Shown: positions 26,594-37,716 of the stretch, piece after piece
Layout: every line of letters begins with the position of its first letter
Numbering within the stretch: the stretch's first letter is position 1
Source: Pseudomonas sp. ok272
GTDB taxonomy: Bacteria; Pseudomonadota; Gammaproteobacteria; Pseudomonadales; Pseudomonadaceae
Reading direction: 5' to 3'
Assembly: GCF_900109995.1 (NCBI RefSeq)
Contig: NZ_FOCB01000002.1
Coordinates: 414,981-478,980, forward strand
Length of the DNA stretch: 64,000 nucleotides
Made by a program: the position numbers and the translations under genes
The notes under the pieces: generated by a model
The model's database searches: none
What the model saw: the letters and a program-made list of their open reading frames with translations, nothing else
What the model was told of the DNA's origin: nothing

Positions 26594-26938
26594 TCAGTAA
26601 ATATCGATGTACTCAAAGGTCGGATGGGGCCAGTTCTGCTGCAACGCATTGAAGATCTGCATGACCCAAACTGCATCATTGGCTGCGACCAAGCCGACAT
26701 AACCGGAACCCTTCGCCCACGTTTCCAGGCGAAACAACAGCCCATCGATCTGCGCCCCACCTACAATACCTGACGAAATATAGGCAATGCCTGATCGAGT
26801 GACTCGCAATTGCGTGTGCTCATCATCACTGGCGCTAGCCAGCAACTGGCGCACAGCCTCCAGCGTCAAGCTGCCCGGGGTATTCAAATCGATCTGCACA
26901 GCTTTTTCCCTGAAATCACTAAAGCTCAAGTGTCGCAC
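26594..26938 (-). CDS. Hypothetical protein
   Basis: A 114-residue soluble protein with a GTG start and AAGGCG upstream. It has a helix SLTLEAVRQLLASASDDEHTQ and a beta-rich middle (RVTRSGIAYISSGIVGG). No family recognised. Probably genuine by composition. Confidence 0.55.
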   Translation of the reverse strand: MRHLSFSDFREKAVQIDLNTPGSLTLEAVRQLLASASDDEHTQLRVTRSGIAYISSGIVGGAQIDGLLFRLETWAKGSGYVGLVAANDAVWVMQIFNALQQNWPHPTFEYIDIY

Positions 26939-27028
26939 AGCAGCGCCTTCATACCTAAGTCACCGTGCCAAACCTCGCGCAAGAGGGTTAACTCCACCTA
27001 CAGACTTTTCTGACTACGCGAACCACCC

Positions 27029-27241
27029 ATGAGTACCGTAAACATCGACGCCAACATCAAGACCAACTGACCCCTGGGCCACTGCGCCTACAGCCCGGGC
27101 AGTCCGGAAGAACTGGCGATCATTGGCATTGACCTACTGGTCAAAGAACTCGGCACTCAGGTCGCACAACGCTTCATCGAGCAAGTGTTTGAAAAGTACC
27201 CCGCCGACCACTCGGGCGCATCCTTCACACAAGGGGAGTAA
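27029..27241 (+). pseudogene. Small gene interrupted by in-frame TGA at codon 14
   Basis: ATG at 27029 starts MSTVNIDANIKTN, then TGA (27068-27070). The same frame continues with good coding character ([43 protein letters not shown]) to TAA at 27239. A TGG to TGA change in a Trp codon is the simplest explanation. It ends exactly where the rbsD remnant begins on the other strand, suggesting a deletion junction. The family is not known to me. Confidence 0.6.
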
Positions 27242-27464
27242 TCCACCGCAAGCCTGATGCCTTCGGCCAGCACATGGCTTTCAACCTGCATTTCGCTGAG
27301 CACCACATTCAACGCGCTGACGAAATCGGGAATGCCCTGGATCAGGGCCAAGTCGATCAATTCAACCCCAGGCGGCACCGGCAAACCGGCATCGCCGATC
27401 ACGAGCATGTCGCCGCGCCCCAGCGACGCAATCAACCGCGACAAGGCAATATTGTCTTTTTCAC
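27242..27464 (-). pseudogene. rbsD: Remnant of rbsD (D-ribose pyranase)
   Basis: The GTG at 27464 overlaps the rbsK stop (GTGA) as an intact operon would, but after MKKT a small deletion shifts the frame. The RbsD sequence resumes at [11 protein letters not shown] and runs through [17 protein letters not shown] to [15 protein letters not shown], then is lost at 27242. About 40-45 C-terminal residues are missing. The catalytic His of the GHxD motif is Arg here (GRGD). The ribose anomer step must be spontaneous or supplied elsewhere. Confidence 0.8.
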
Positions 27465-28378
27465 GAGGTCTTGAACCCCAGCACGTCGGACAGTGATGGG
27501 ATAGAAGGCTGTGCTCCGGCACGTGTCACAGACAAGGCCGCCGCCATCTGCCCGAATCGTATGGCTTGCGTCTCATCTTTGCCACTCGCCAGCGCGGCAG
27601 CGAATCCGCCAACAAACGTGTCGCCGGCGGCCGTGGTGTCGACCGCGTTGACCACTGGCGCCGGAAAGTGTTCGAAGCTCAGCCCGTTGGCGAACAGCGA
27701 GCCCTGGGGGCCCAATGTAATGATGACTTTGCCGGCGCCAGAGGCGATCAAGCGGCTGGCTGCCAACTCAGCACTCTCCAGGGAGTCCACCAGCAAGCCG
27801 CTCAAGGCCGAGGCTTCACTTTCGTTGGGAATCAGATAGTCGATGCAAGCGAGCCATTGTGTCGGCAGCGGCCCTGTTGCCGGCGCAGGATTGAGGATCA
27901 CCGTCTTGCCCAACTCACGACCGCGCTTGAGAACATGACCCACGACCGGCATCGGCACCTCGAGCTGGCAGACGATCACATCGGCGCTCTGCAAGATGCG
28001 GTCGTGCGTGGCAATCGCATCAGGCGTCAGCAGGCCATTGGCCCCGGCAATTATCACTATCGCGTTCTGGCTGCTGTCGTCGACCACGATCAACGCAACG
28101 CCGCTGGAGCCCTCGACCGAGATCACCGCCTGGCAATCAATTTGCTCGTCCAGCAGCGCCGCACGCAACTGTCCGCCGTAGGCGTCATCTCCTACACAGC
28201 CCATCATCGAGACCTGCGCGCCTAGCCTGGCGCACGCCACGGCCTGATTGGCGCCCTTACCACCCGACACCGTCGCAAACGACTCGCCAATCAATGTCTC
28301 GCCGATACGGGGCAGTCGCGACGCACGGGTTACCAGGTCCATGTTCAAACTGCCTACAACCACGACTTTTGCTGGCAT
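27461..28378 (-). CDS. rbsK: Ribokinase
   Basis: A 305-residue PfkB-family sugar kinase. Visible are the N-terminal [10 protein letters not shown], the [15 protein letters not shown] motif (about 39-53), and the C-terminal [17 protein letters not shown] with the catalytic Asp of AAGD (about 250). It phosphorylates ribose to ribose 5-phosphate after ABC import. 21 bases after rbsR in the same operon. Confidence 0.95.
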   Translation of the reverse strand: MPAKVVVVGSLNMDLVTRASRLPRIGETLIGESFATVSGGKGANQAVACARLGAQVSMMGCVGDDAYGGQLRAALLDEQIDCQAVISVEGSSGVALIVVDDSSQNAIVIIAGANGLLTPDAIATHDRILQSADVIVCQLEVPMPVVGHVLKRGRELGKTVILNPAPATGPLPTQWLACIDYLIPNESEASALSGLLVDSLESAELAASRLIASGAGKVIITLGPQGSLFANGLSFEHFPAPVVNAVDTTAAGDTFVGGFAAALASGKDETQAIRFGQMAAALSVTRAGAQPSIPSLSDVLGFKTS

Positions 28379-28399
28379 ACATCAGTACTCGTCAATTGT

Positions 28400-29419
28400 T
28401 CAGGGATATTGGTCGAACATGCAGGCAAGTGGCGCTGTCGACTCCCGCAGGACAATGCTCGGCGTCACGATCCGTTGATCGGTCGGGCGTTCGGGGGTGG
28501 CGATTCGTCGCAAGAGCACTTCAGCCGCCATTTCCCCCAACTGCAGGATCGACTGGCCCACGGTAGTCAGCGCCGGGTAGACGTAACGGCTCATCTGAAT
28601 ATCGTCAAAGCCGATCACCGAAAGCTCGGTTGGCACTCGGATACTGCGCTCGGCAGCCGCACGCAACACACCAATCCCCATCATGTCATTGCCAGCAAAA
28701 ATCGCGCTGGGTGGGGCCTGTTCGAGCAAACTGGCCGCCGCCTCGTAGCCGCCGGTACTGGTAAAGTCGCTTTCGAGAACGCGTTCAATGGGTACTTGGA
28801 CACCGACTTCCTTCAGCGCCCGCCAGAAACCGGCCATACGCATCTGCGCCACACTGGTGTGGGCCGGACCGCCAATGCAAGCGATGTCGCGATGTCCGAG
28901 CTCTAGGAGATGCCGGGTCGCCAGATACGCACCGTGTTCGTGGTCGATGCGGACCAAGTCCGCTTCAAGTCCATCCAACGCACGATCGACAATCACCATT
29001 GGGGTACGCACACCGGCCAGCCCCTCGGCAAGCCGAGCATCGCTGCCGACGGAAGTCACAATCAGCCCGTCGATGCGTTTTTCCTGCAGCATGCGTAGGT
29101 AACTGCGCTGCTTCTGCGGGTTATCGTCGGAGTTGCAAAGAATCACGCAGTAGCCGTTACGCTCGCAGTAGTCCTCAATGCCCCGTGCCAGTTCGGCAAA
29201 GTACGGGTTGAGACTATTGGGCACCAACAGGCCGATGGTCGCGGTGGTCTTGGCCTTGAGCGAACGGGCTACAGCGCTGGGCACATAGTCCAGGCGTTGG
29301 ATCGCTGCTTCGACCTTGAGCCTGACTTCATCGCTCACAGGTCGCGTCTTGTTGACCACATGGGACACCGTTGTATAGGAAATCCCTGCAAGCGCTGCTA
29401 CATCCTTAATGGTTGCCAT
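28400..29419 (-). CDS. rbsR: LacI-family ribose operon repressor
   Basis: A 339-residue protein. Residues 1-50 are the LacI headpiece (ATIKDVAALAGISYTTVSHV and the hinge YVPSAVARSLK), and 60-330 the periplasmic-binding-like effector domain. It is encoded inside the rbs operon, three bases after rbsC. The perfect dyad at 33045-33058 upstream of rbsB has the CG-centred form typical of LacI-family operators and is its likely site. Confidence 0.93.
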   Translation of the reverse strand: MATIKDVAALAGISYTTVSHVVNKTRPVSDEVRLKVEAAIQRLDYVPSAVARSLKAKTTATIGLLVPNSLNPYFAELARGIEDYCERNGYCVILCNSDDNPQKQRSYLRMLQEKRIDGLIVTSVGSDARLAEGLAGVRTPMVIVDRALDGLEADLVRIDHEHGAYLATRHLLELGHRDIACIGGPAHTSVAQMRMAGFWRALKEVGVQVPIERVLESDFTSTGGYEAAASLLEQAPPSAIFAGNDMMGIGVLRAAAERSIRVPTELSVIGFDDIQMSRYVYPALTTVGQSILQLGEMAAEVLLRRIATPERPTDQRIVTPSIVLRESTAPLACMFDQYP

Positions 29420-29422
29420 GGC

Positions 29423-30400
29423 TCAGCTCCGTCGACGCGCACGTTGGCTGCGGTAAGTGTCCAGCACCACCGCGATCACTATCACCGCACCGGTGATGAT
29501 TCGCTTGGTCGGCTCGCTCGCACCGATTTGCGCGAGGCCTGCCGCCAGGACTGAAATGATCAGTACGCCAAAGAAGGTACTGATCACCGAACCTCGCCCC
29601 CCCATCAGGCTGGTACCGCCGATCACCACGGCCGCGATGACTTGCAACTCAAGGCCGGAACCCGCATTGGGGTCCGCCGCTTCCAGGCGCGATATCTGGA
29701 ACAGTGCCGCGACACCCGCCATCAACCCCATCAGGCTAAACACCAGGACTTTGTAGGGCTTAGGATTGATCCCTGCCAGGCGCACCGCCTCTTCGTTGGT
29801 CCCGATCGCGATCAGGTAGCGACCGAACACTGTGCGGGTCAATACCGCCTGGGCAATGAAGATGATCAACAACGCAATGATGAAAGATGGCGAGATACCA
29901 AAGGCAATCGGGTTGGACAGCCAGGCAAAGGCATCGCCGATGTAGGCCGTACGCGATCCGGTCATCTGATAGGCCACGCCTCGGGCCATTTCCAGCACCC
30001 CCAACGAAACGATGAAGGATGGAATGCGCCAGGCCACGGTGATTGAGCCCGTGATGGTTCCGGCCAATGCCGCAGCGGCCATGCCCAGCAACGCTGCCGG
30101 CAGTACACTCCAACCCCAGCCAAGAATCGCCACGCTGACTGTCGACGCCGCCAGGGCGAGCACCGACCCCACCGACAGATCGATACCACCGATGATCAGC
30201 ACGAAGGTCATGCCAACCGCCAGCACCATCAAGTCAGGGATCTGATTGGCCAAGGTGCTGAAGGTGTCATAGGACAAGAAGTGGCTGCTCAATACCGAGA
30301 ACAGCGCAATCATTGCCAGCAAGGCCCCCGCCAGTCCCAGGTAGGTACCGAGGCCATAGAGGTTGCCATTACGCCTGCCTGCAGGCACTGCAGTTTTCAT
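29423..30400 (-). CDS. rbsC: Ribose ABC transporter permease
   Basis: A 325-residue protein with about eight to ten membrane helices and the BPD_transp_2 signature GGIDLSVGSVLALAA (about 90-104) and GGTSLMGGRGSVI. Starts within the end of rbsA (four-base overlap). Forms the channel for ribose with RbsA and RbsB. Confidence 0.95.
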   Translation of the reverse strand: MKTAVPAGRRNGNLYGLGTYLGLAGALLAMIALFSVLSSHFLSYDTFSTLANQIPDLMVLAVGMTFVLIIGGIDLSVGSVLALAASTVSVAILGWGWSVLPAALLGMAAAALAGTITGSITVAWRIPSFIVSLGVLEMARGVAYQMTGSRTAYIGDAFAWLSNPIAFGISPSFIIALLIIFIAQAVLTRTVFGRYLIAIGTNEEAVRLAGINPKPYKVLVFSLMGLMAGVAALFQISRLEAADPNAGSGLELQVIAAVVIGGTSLMGGRGSVISTFFGVLIISVLAAGLAQIGASEPTKRIITGAVIVIAVVLDTYRSQRARRRS

Positions 30401-31947
30401 GAAAGGTCCCTAGACGCTGCTTCATTGAGCAACGCATCACGTTTTTGATAGCCCGCAAAGGCAGCAGCAAGCAAGTCATCCTGGGTCCAGCTGTCACGCT
30501 CGAAAGTCTGGATGAGAGAGCCGGCCGAGAGCACTCCTATGCGGTCGCAGATCAGCGTCAGTTCGCGCAGGTCGCTGGACACCACCACCAACGCCTTGCC
30601 CTGGCGCGCCAAATCGCCCAGCAGCCCATAGATATCGAACTTGGCACCGACATCAATGCCTCGCGTCGGCTCATCGAACAACAACACCGAGCAATCGCGT
30701 TCAAGCCAACGGCCAATCACCACCTTCTGCTGATTGCCTCCTGATAACTCACTGACCCGCTGCGCCGGGCTGGAACTGCGGATGCGCATGGCGTCAATCT
30801 GCCGTTGCGCCAGCGCCCACTCGGCTCCTGGATTGACGATGCCAGCACTGGAGATCACTGACATGTTACCCAGGGCAATATTGGCGCTGATCGACTGAGT
30901 CAGCAGCAGGCCCTCGCCCTTGCGGTCTTCGGTGACCAGGGCAATACCGTGGGCGACCGCATCAGCGGGCGTTCGAATGCTCACCGCCTGGGCAGGCGTC
31001 CCCAGTGCCACCGTGCCGCTGTCTGCGATATCAGCCCCATAGATCAGCCGCAACAGTTCGGTACGCCCTGCCCCGATCAACCCGCAGATGCCATAAATTT
31101 CACCGGCTCGCACCTCGAAAGACACATCACGGACCTTATCCGAACGGGTCAGCCCCTTGACGGTCAGCGCCGGCGCACCCACTTGCCGTACTCCCAGGTC
31201 CAGATACTCGCCCAACTCACGACCAACCATGAGGTTGACCAATTGTTCGCTGCTGTAGTTGGCGATAGGTTCGACGCACACCAGATTACCGTCACGCAGC
31301 ACCGCGATGCGCTGCGCAACCCGCGCCAACTCTTCCAGGCGATGGGAGATGTAAATGATGGCCACGCCGCGAGCACGCAGTCGACTAATCTGCTCGAACA
31401 GCATCTCCACTTCCCGGGCCGTCAGCATCGCCGTGGGCTCATCGAGAATCAGCACCTGGCAGTCGCCGATCAGGTTGCGGGCGATCTCCACCATCTGCTG
31501 ATGGCCGATCCCCAACTCGCCCACCAGCGTGTCTGGATCAATTGCATTCAGCCCGACCTGGGCCATCGCCACGCGTGCTGCCTGGCGCAGTTGCTTGCGA
31601 CTGATCCAGCCACCCTGGCTTGGCAGGTTGTTCAGGAACAGGTTTTCCGCAACGGACAAGGTTGGCAGCAGATTGAGCTCCTGCATGACCATGCGAATGC
31701 CCAGACCCTCTGCTTGGGCTCGGCTGCCGGGTCGGTAATCGCCTCCCTGGAGCCGCATCTGGCCGGTGGTCGGCGCGACCAACCCACCGATGATTTTCGA
31801 CAGCGTGCTTTTGCCTGCTCCGTTCTCGCCGGTCAGTGCCAGTACCTCACCGCGCATCAGCGTCAGATCGATACCGCTCAACACCGGTTGCGCATAAGTC
31901 TTGCCGATACCGCTGACCGATAGGACCGCCGGGGCACTCGCTGACAT
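30397..31947 (-). CDS. rbsA: Ribose ABC transporter, double ATPase
   Basis: A 516-residue protein with two ABC domains. The first has Walker A GENGAGKST and Walker B VLILDEPTA. The second has a degenerate GLIGAGRTE Walker A, signature LSGGNQQK and LLFDEPTRGID, the usual asymmetry of sugar importers. 57 bases after rbsB. Confidence 0.95.
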   Translation of the reverse strand: MSASAPAVLSVSGIGKTYAQPVLSGIDLTLMRGEVLALTGENGAGKSTLSKIIGGLVAPTTGQMRLQGGDYRPGSRAQAEGLGIRMVMQELNLLPTLSVAENLFLNNLPSQGGWISRKQLRQAARVAMAQVGLNAIDPDTLVGELGIGHQQMVEIARNLIGDCQVLILDEPTAMLTAREVEMLFEQISRLRARGVAIIYISHRLEELARVAQRIAVLRDGNLVCVEPIANYSSEQLVNLMVGRELGEYLDLGVRQVGAPALTVKGLTRSDKVRDVSFEVRAGEIYGICGLIGAGRTELLRLIYGADIADSGTVALGTPAQAVSIRTPADAVAHGIALVTEDRKGEGLLLTQSISANIALGNMSVISSAGIVNPGAEWALAQRQIDAMRIRSSSPAQRVSELSGGNQQKVVIGRWLERDCSVLLFDEPTRGIDVGAKFDIYGLLGDLARQGKALVVVSSDLRELTLICDRIGVLSAGSLIQTFERDSWTQDDLLAAAFAGYQKRDALLNEAASRDLS

Positions 31948-32004
31948 AAAAAACCTCCGTGCGCCCTCCCCAGACGGGCGAGCGCCAATGTGCTGCCAGA
32001 AAAA

Positions 32005-32961
32005 CTACTGGGTAACCAGCTCGACCGGAGTTTCAATGACACCGCTGGCGCCGTTGTCGACCTTTTCGCCCTTGAGTATTTTCAGTGCGGTTTCAATGCC
32101 GAACACCGCCTGCTCGGCAGCAAATTGGTCGGCCGTGGCCAGGACGCGACCGTCCTTGAGCATCGGCTTGATGGCATTGATGTTGTCATAACCAACCACT
32201 TGCACCTTGCCCGCCTTGCCTGCTGCGCGCACGGCCGACACAGCACCAAGCGCCATACTGTCGTTGCCCGCCAGCAGGGCCTTGAGGTTGGGGTACTCGC
32301 TCAGCATGGCCGAAGCGACCTGATTGCCTTTATCGATTTCCCAGTCACCCGATTGCACCGACACAACCTTGATCTGCGCGGCGTCCATCGCATCTTTGAA
32401 ACCTGCGGTCCGCGCTTGGGCATTGGTGGTGGTGGAAACGCCTTCGATGATGCCGACTTCGTCGCCAGCCTTGAGTCGCTTGGCCAGGTACTCACCGACC
32501 AGACGCGCGCCCTTGCGGTTGTCCGGGCCGACGAAGGGCACGCTGATGTTCTTGCTCTTGAGCACTGCCGGGTCGAGTTGGTTATCGATGTTGATGACTG
32601 TGATACCGGCATCCACGGCTTTCTTGATCACCGGCACCATGGCCTTGGAGTCAGCCGGCGCGATCACCAGCGCATTGACCTTCGACACGATCATTTGCTC
32701 GACAATGCGGATTTGATTGGCGGTATCGGTTTCGTCCTTGATCCCGTTGGAGATCAGGTCGAAGTCAGCGGGATGTTGTGTCTGATAGGCCTTGGCGCCA
32801 TCTTCCATGGTCAGGAAGAACTCGTTGGCCAGGGACTTCATGACTAGCGCAACTTTGGGTTTTTCAGGGCTGGCGGCGAACACCGACGAGAGAGGGATAA
32901 TGGTGGAGGCGGCAGCCAACATGGCGACTGCGAGAAGACGTCCAGCGAATGGCAGCTTCAT
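32005..32961 (-). CDS. rbsB: Ribose-binding periplasmic protein
   Basis: A 318-residue protein with a Sec signal (residues 1-29, LLAVAMLAAASTIIPLSSVFA) and a type I sugar-binding fold (KVALVMKSLANEFFLTMEDG, VNALVIAPADSKAM, TVINIDNQLD). First gene of the operon, directly behind the operator region. Confidence 0.93.
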   Translation of the reverse strand: MKLPFAGRLLAVAMLAAASTIIPLSSVFAASPEKPKVALVMKSLANEFFLTMEDGAKAYQTQHPADFDLISNGIKDETDTANQIRIVEQMIVSKVNALVIAPADSKAMVPVIKKAVDAGITVINIDNQLDPAVLKSKNISVPFVGPDNRKGARLVGEYLAKRLKAGDEVGIIEGVSTTTNAQARTAGFKDAMDAAQIKVVSVQSGDWEIDKGNQVASAMLSEYPNLKALLAGNDSMALGAVSAVRAAGKAGKVQVVGYDNINAIKPMLKDGRVLATADQFAAEQAVFGIETALKILKGEKVDNGASGVIETPVELVTQ

Positions 32962-32991
32962 GGGTTCACTCCGATCTTATGATTATTGTGA

Positions 32992-33058
32992 GCAACGTTT
33001 GCATCAGGCACGCCTGAAACGTCATCAAACTATCAATACGAAAGCGCAAACGTTTGCG
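32992..33058. promoter_or_regulatory. rbs operon control region with LacI-type operators
   Basis: CGCAAACGTTTGCG (33045-33058) is a perfect 14-bp palindrome with central CG. A second, imperfect site, GCAACGTTTGC (32992-33002), lies 43 bp nearer rbsB. Two sites suggest RbsR looping or one operator plus a global-regulator site. Confidence 0.75.
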
Positions 33059-33157
33059 TAAACCAAACTATGGAAAACCGACGGTGATTTGTCAACGATC
33101 GGCCTTTCCAACTATTGGGGTCGCATCGCCGCGAACACATAGCGAAAAATACGCCGG

Positions 33158-33601
33158 TCAAGCAGTCGTGCTGATCAACGAGCCTGCCGCCGCCCCTTTG
33201 CTCAACTCCTTGACCAACTGGGCAGAAGTCTGCTGCAAGGCCGCACTGGTGCTGGCGATCTGAGACTGGATGCCCATTACCACGGTCGTTTTCGCTTCGG
33301 GCGTGGGGTACGCCGCCGCCTGGGCTGCAGCTAGTTGTTGCTGCTGTTGTTGCATCAACTCCCGCAACTCCTGCATGCGTTTGAGCAACATATCAACGAT
33401 CACGTTACCGCTGGATTGCCCAGCGTCCGCCTCCTGGGTGCCATCGGTGGTTTGCGAGCCCGCAATCCTTAGCTTCCCAGCGTCCCTCTCCGTAGCAAGC
33501 GCATCGCCCGAGGCATCTTTGCTGAGCTTCTCAGCGGCACTCTGGGGTTTACCGTTGTAGCTGATGGTAACGCCCGCAGGAAAACCTATTGAACCTGTCA
33601 T
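33158..33601 (-). CDS. Hypothetical Gln-rich coiled-coil protein
   Basis: A 147-residue protein starting MTGSIGFPAGVTISYNG with AGGGAG upstream. Residues 60-140 form a long helix with a run of Gln (RELMQQQQQQLAAAQAAA) and a further SQIASTSAALQQTSAQL coil. It has FlxA-like character, but the assignment is weak. No signal peptide. Confidence 0.6.
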   Translation of the reverse strand: MTGSIGFPAGVTISYNGKPQSAAEKLSKDASGDALATERDAGKLRIAGSQTTDGTQEADAGQSSGNVIVDMLLKRMQELRELMQQQQQQLAAAQAAAYPTPEAKTTVVMGIQSQIASTSAALQQTSAQLVKELSKGAAAGSLISTTA

Positions 33602-35039
<1,438 letters not shown>

Positions 35040-35044
35040 TCGAC

Positions 35045-35072
35045 CGCGTTCGGCCAACCCCGGCCGAACGCG
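35045..35072 (+). terminator. Hairpin after ansB
   Basis: An 11-bp perfect GC-rich stem (CGCGTTCGGCC and its complement) with a 6-base loop, five bases after the ansB stop. There is no T tract, so termination may be partial. Confidence 0.55.
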
Positions 35073-35190
35073 CTCCATACCCACATCGCCCGTTCGGGCG
35101 AGTGGCCTTTCCTTCACCACACACGCTGAATCGCCCCAGGCACCGGTCATCTTGGCACTTGGGCCGTGTCAGCAGTTACTGAGGATCGCG

Positions 35191-35811
35191 CTAGGGGCGT
35201 TCATCCGGGTCAAGTTTGAACCGGCAGACCTGGCCGCCCCGTACCATGCACTCAAGATGCTCCACCTCGCCACCGCCGAGCGCCCCGATCAAGGCCAGAT
35301 CGAGTTCGCAGACGACCGGATGAGCGGCGGCCAGATGATGGAAGACGCAATTGTGCGCAACGATTTCCTTCTCGCCGGATGAGCGGAAAAACACCTGCGC
35401 TTCATACCCAGCCTGATTCATGTGGTGCACGATCCGGGCCTCGTCGACCGTATTGCGCTCCCGGTCGGCGGCCAGCTTGCGCCCCAAATTGCGCATCAAC
35501 ACGGCCAACGCCTCTGGCCCAATGATACCGGCGACTTCCTCGATCAACACGTTGGCCAGCAGTTGGTACTGGCGTGGAAACATCTCCCGGGCGTGATCCG
35601 TCAGTTGATACAGCTGCTCGGGGCGCCGCCCCGTGGCTCGGGTTGCACCCCGCAGAACCAGGGCGTCACGCTCTAGCGCAGCCAGGTGCTGACGAATCGC
35701 CGTACGCGTTACCGCCAGGTGGCTGGCCAACTCGTCGATGCTCATCCCTGAGCCGTGGTACAGCAACGCATTCAACAGGTCCTGCTGGGTGCGACCCAAT
35801 CCTTCAAACAT
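35191..35811 (-). CDS. SufR-like helix-turn-helix regulator with Cys cluster
   Basis: A 206-residue protein. Residues 8-65 are a winged helix (SIDELASHLAVTRTAIRQHLAAL). The C-terminus has four Cys as C-x12-C-x19-C-x7-C (HNCVFHH, HPVVCELD, HLECMVRGGQVCRF) together with His, as in the Fe-S-binding SufR family. It probably senses iron-sulfur status or redox. It lies between ansB and an exported protein gene; the target is not evident. Confidence 0.75.
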   Translation of the reverse strand: MFEGLGRTQQDLLNALLYHGSGMSIDELASHLAVTRTAIRQHLAALERDALVLRGATRATGRRPEQLYQLTDHAREMFPRQYQLLANVLIEEVAGIIGPEALAVLMRNLGRKLAADRERNTVDEARIVHHMNQAGYEAQVFFRSSGEKEIVAHNCVFHHLAAAHPVVCELDLALIGALGGGEVEHLECMVRGGQVCRFKLDPDERP

Positions 35812-35830
35812 GATCCAACCTCGTGCGAAC

Positions 35831-36460
35831 TCAGAACTTGTCCGGGAACTGCTTGACCAGTGCGGCGCTCAATGCGTCAGCAAGCGCCTCTATATGGACC
35901 CTCATCATCTGCCAGGTCTTTGCCTCGGCGCCATAGTCGTGGGCTGCCAACTGATCGACCTGAGCAATATGGTGACCACCATGAGCAGCCAGCATGGTCA
36001 CCAGGGTAGCCTCGGGCAGGTTGGGGTTGGCGGTGGCGAGAAACTTGGCGATAGCCTTGGCATTACGGGTCAACTCGTCTACTGCGGCCTGCTTGCCCTT
36101 TGTATCCTTGGCCACTGAAGCATCACTGTAATGCTTCACCGCCCCCCAATGCCCTGCCAGCAACTTGAGCAATTGATCGGCTGCCGGCTGCCCATACAAC
36201 GGGGCAATGCTATTGGCAATGCGAGTCGCGTTAGCCACCACCTGGTCGGCAGCAACCTGCGCCTCGTTGTGGTTGCCAACCTGATTAGCCATTACGTAGT
36301 TTCTGATCCAGAAAATGTGCTCGACCCACAGGTCGCGCAACCCCAGTCGGGTACTGGTCGCAGCACTATCGGTGGCGGCGGGCGCCGCAGTGGATGCCTG
36401 GCTCCAGGCCGGTTGAGCGCACAGCGCGAACAGCAGCACAAGCAATGTCTTGATATTCAT
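35831..36460 (-). CDS. Exported helical protein, hypothetical
   Basis: A 209-residue protein with a Sec signal (residues 1-20, cleavage after AWS or nearby). The mature part is helical, with conserved-looking WVEHIFWIRNYVMANQ, LLAGHWGAVKHY and LAAHGGHHIAQVDQ segments rich in His, possibly a metal-binding four-helix bundle. AGAGGG upstream. Function unknown. Confidence 0.7.
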   Translation of the reverse strand: MNIKTLLVLLFALCAQPAWSQASTAAPAATDSAATSTRLGLRDLWVEHIFWIRNYVMANQVGNHNEAQVAADQVVANATRIANSIAPLYGQPAADQLLKLLAGHWGAVKHYSDASVAKDTKGKQAAVDELTRNAKAIAKFLATANPNLPEATLVTMLAAHGGHHIAQVDQLAAHDYGAEAKTWQMMRVHIEALADALSAALVKQFPDKF

Positions 36461-36737
36461 GACCGAACCCTCTGGGTATGGGAGTGCCTTGCAATATCAA
36501 TTAAAGCATATTTATATGTTTTTATTGATATGGCAGAAGACTGCCGATCAACGGTCGACAACAACCCGAGCAGAGGCGCTCAACGCAGCTTCGCTCGCTT
36601 TAAGGCGACAACGCGGCGGAGGCGCGACGTACGCCGGCGACAGCGGTACGCTAGATTAGCGGGTGAAACTCACCGCCACTCAGGCGATCCATCCCAACGT
36701 TGGCTGTAAGTGTAAAAACTGATGAAGGAGTCACTCC
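36461..36737. other. Intergenic region, no gene
   Basis: An AT-rich stretch at about 36490-36535 probably carries promoters for the flanking divergent genes. Nothing else was recognised. Confidence 0.4.
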
Positions 36738-37172
36738 ATGAGCATTCAAAGGTCTTACAAAGGCAGTTGTTTTTGCGGCGCAGTCGAGTTCACCGTCAGC
36801 GGTGAGCCGACCGCAATGGGCTATTGCCATTGCGAGTCGTGTCGACATTGGTCAGCCGCACCGGTCAATGCCTTCACGCTATGGAAACCCGAGGCGGTGC
36901 AAGTGACTCGGGGAGCTGACAACATTGGCACCTACAACAAGACTCCGTCGAGTTATCGCAAATGGTGCAAGAACTGCGGCGGGCACCTCTTCACCGAACA
37001 CCCTGGGATGGGGCTCATCGATGTGTATGCTGCTGTCATCCCGGATCTCGCGTATTCGCCAGGCATTCACGTCCACTATCAGGAGACCAGGCTGCGCATC
37101 AAAGACGGTTTGCCCAAGATGAAGGACGTTCCCAGTGAATTAGGGGGATCGGGCGTCAGCATGGACGAATAG
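36738..37172 (+). CDS. GFA-family (Gfa-like, CENP-V) zinc protein
   Basis: A 144-residue protein with the zinc motifs of this family: GSCFCGAVEF (about 9-18), YCHCESCRHWS and WCKNCGGHLF. Family members are annotated as glutathione-dependent formaldehyde-activating, but the activity is disputed and substrates vary. GAAGGAG upstream of 36738. Confidence 0.88.
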   Translation: MSIQRSYKGSCFCGAVEFTVSGEPTAMGYCHCESCRHWSAAPVNAFTLWKPEAVQVTRGADNIGTYNKTPSSYRKWCKNCGGHLFTEHPGMGLIDVYAAVIPDLAYSPGIHVHYQETRLRIKDGLPKMKDVPSELGGSGVSMDE

Positions 37173-37309
37173 CGCTGGCGCCGTAGCGTGTTGCGCTCCG
37201 ACCTCGCTTGATTCCACCTGTTTGGGCCAGCCGAGTTTTTCGCAGCCGGCCAAAAATGCCAAAGGCATGAGTGCATTGATGCACCCATGCCGCTCGCAAA
37301 CACCCCAGA

Positions 37310-37716
37310 TCAATGTTTGATCAAGTCTCCCGGCGTCCATACTTTGTCGAAGAACGCCTTGGTCGGGCCATACAAACGCAGAATCACGAAGTAGCCTTCG
37401 CCAGGCAGTGTTTTTATCCAGTTTTTACCCGTACCTGGTTTGTCCATTGTGTTCAGCGATGGGAATGGCTGGCCATTGTCCAAGCCCGAAGCGGTGATTG
37501 AGTCATAGGCCGTTACCGACCAGAAAAGCGCGGCTGGAATGCCTTTGGGCAGATTTAGCGTGTAACCGTTGCTGCCGGACAGAAAGTCACCTTGGGCATC
37601 GACGAAGGTAGCCGGGTACTTGGCGCCGACATTCTCCATGTTCACTGCCATACCTGGGCTGGCTGAGTAGGCATTCGTGAAGAAGCCAGTACGCGGGTCG
37701 ATGCAGTTGAACGCTT
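37310..37716 (-). pseudogene. C-terminal fragment of a DUF1254/DUF1214 protein
   Basis: From about 37716 the frame reads IDPRTGFFTNAYSASPGMAVN through FWSVTAYDSITASG to YFVILRLYGPTKAFFDK, the typical C-terminal third of these periplasmic proteins (usually 400 residues or more). Upstream codons to 37795 are unrelated. The N-terminal two-thirds is missing, so the gene is dead. Confidence 0.8.

Noticed and set aside
27068..27070. Selenocysteine at the in-frame TGA
   Set aside because: A short stem can be drawn downstream, but there is no convincing SECIS loop, the family is not a known selenoprotein, and a second TGA interruption in a phage gene points to simple Trp-codon mutation.
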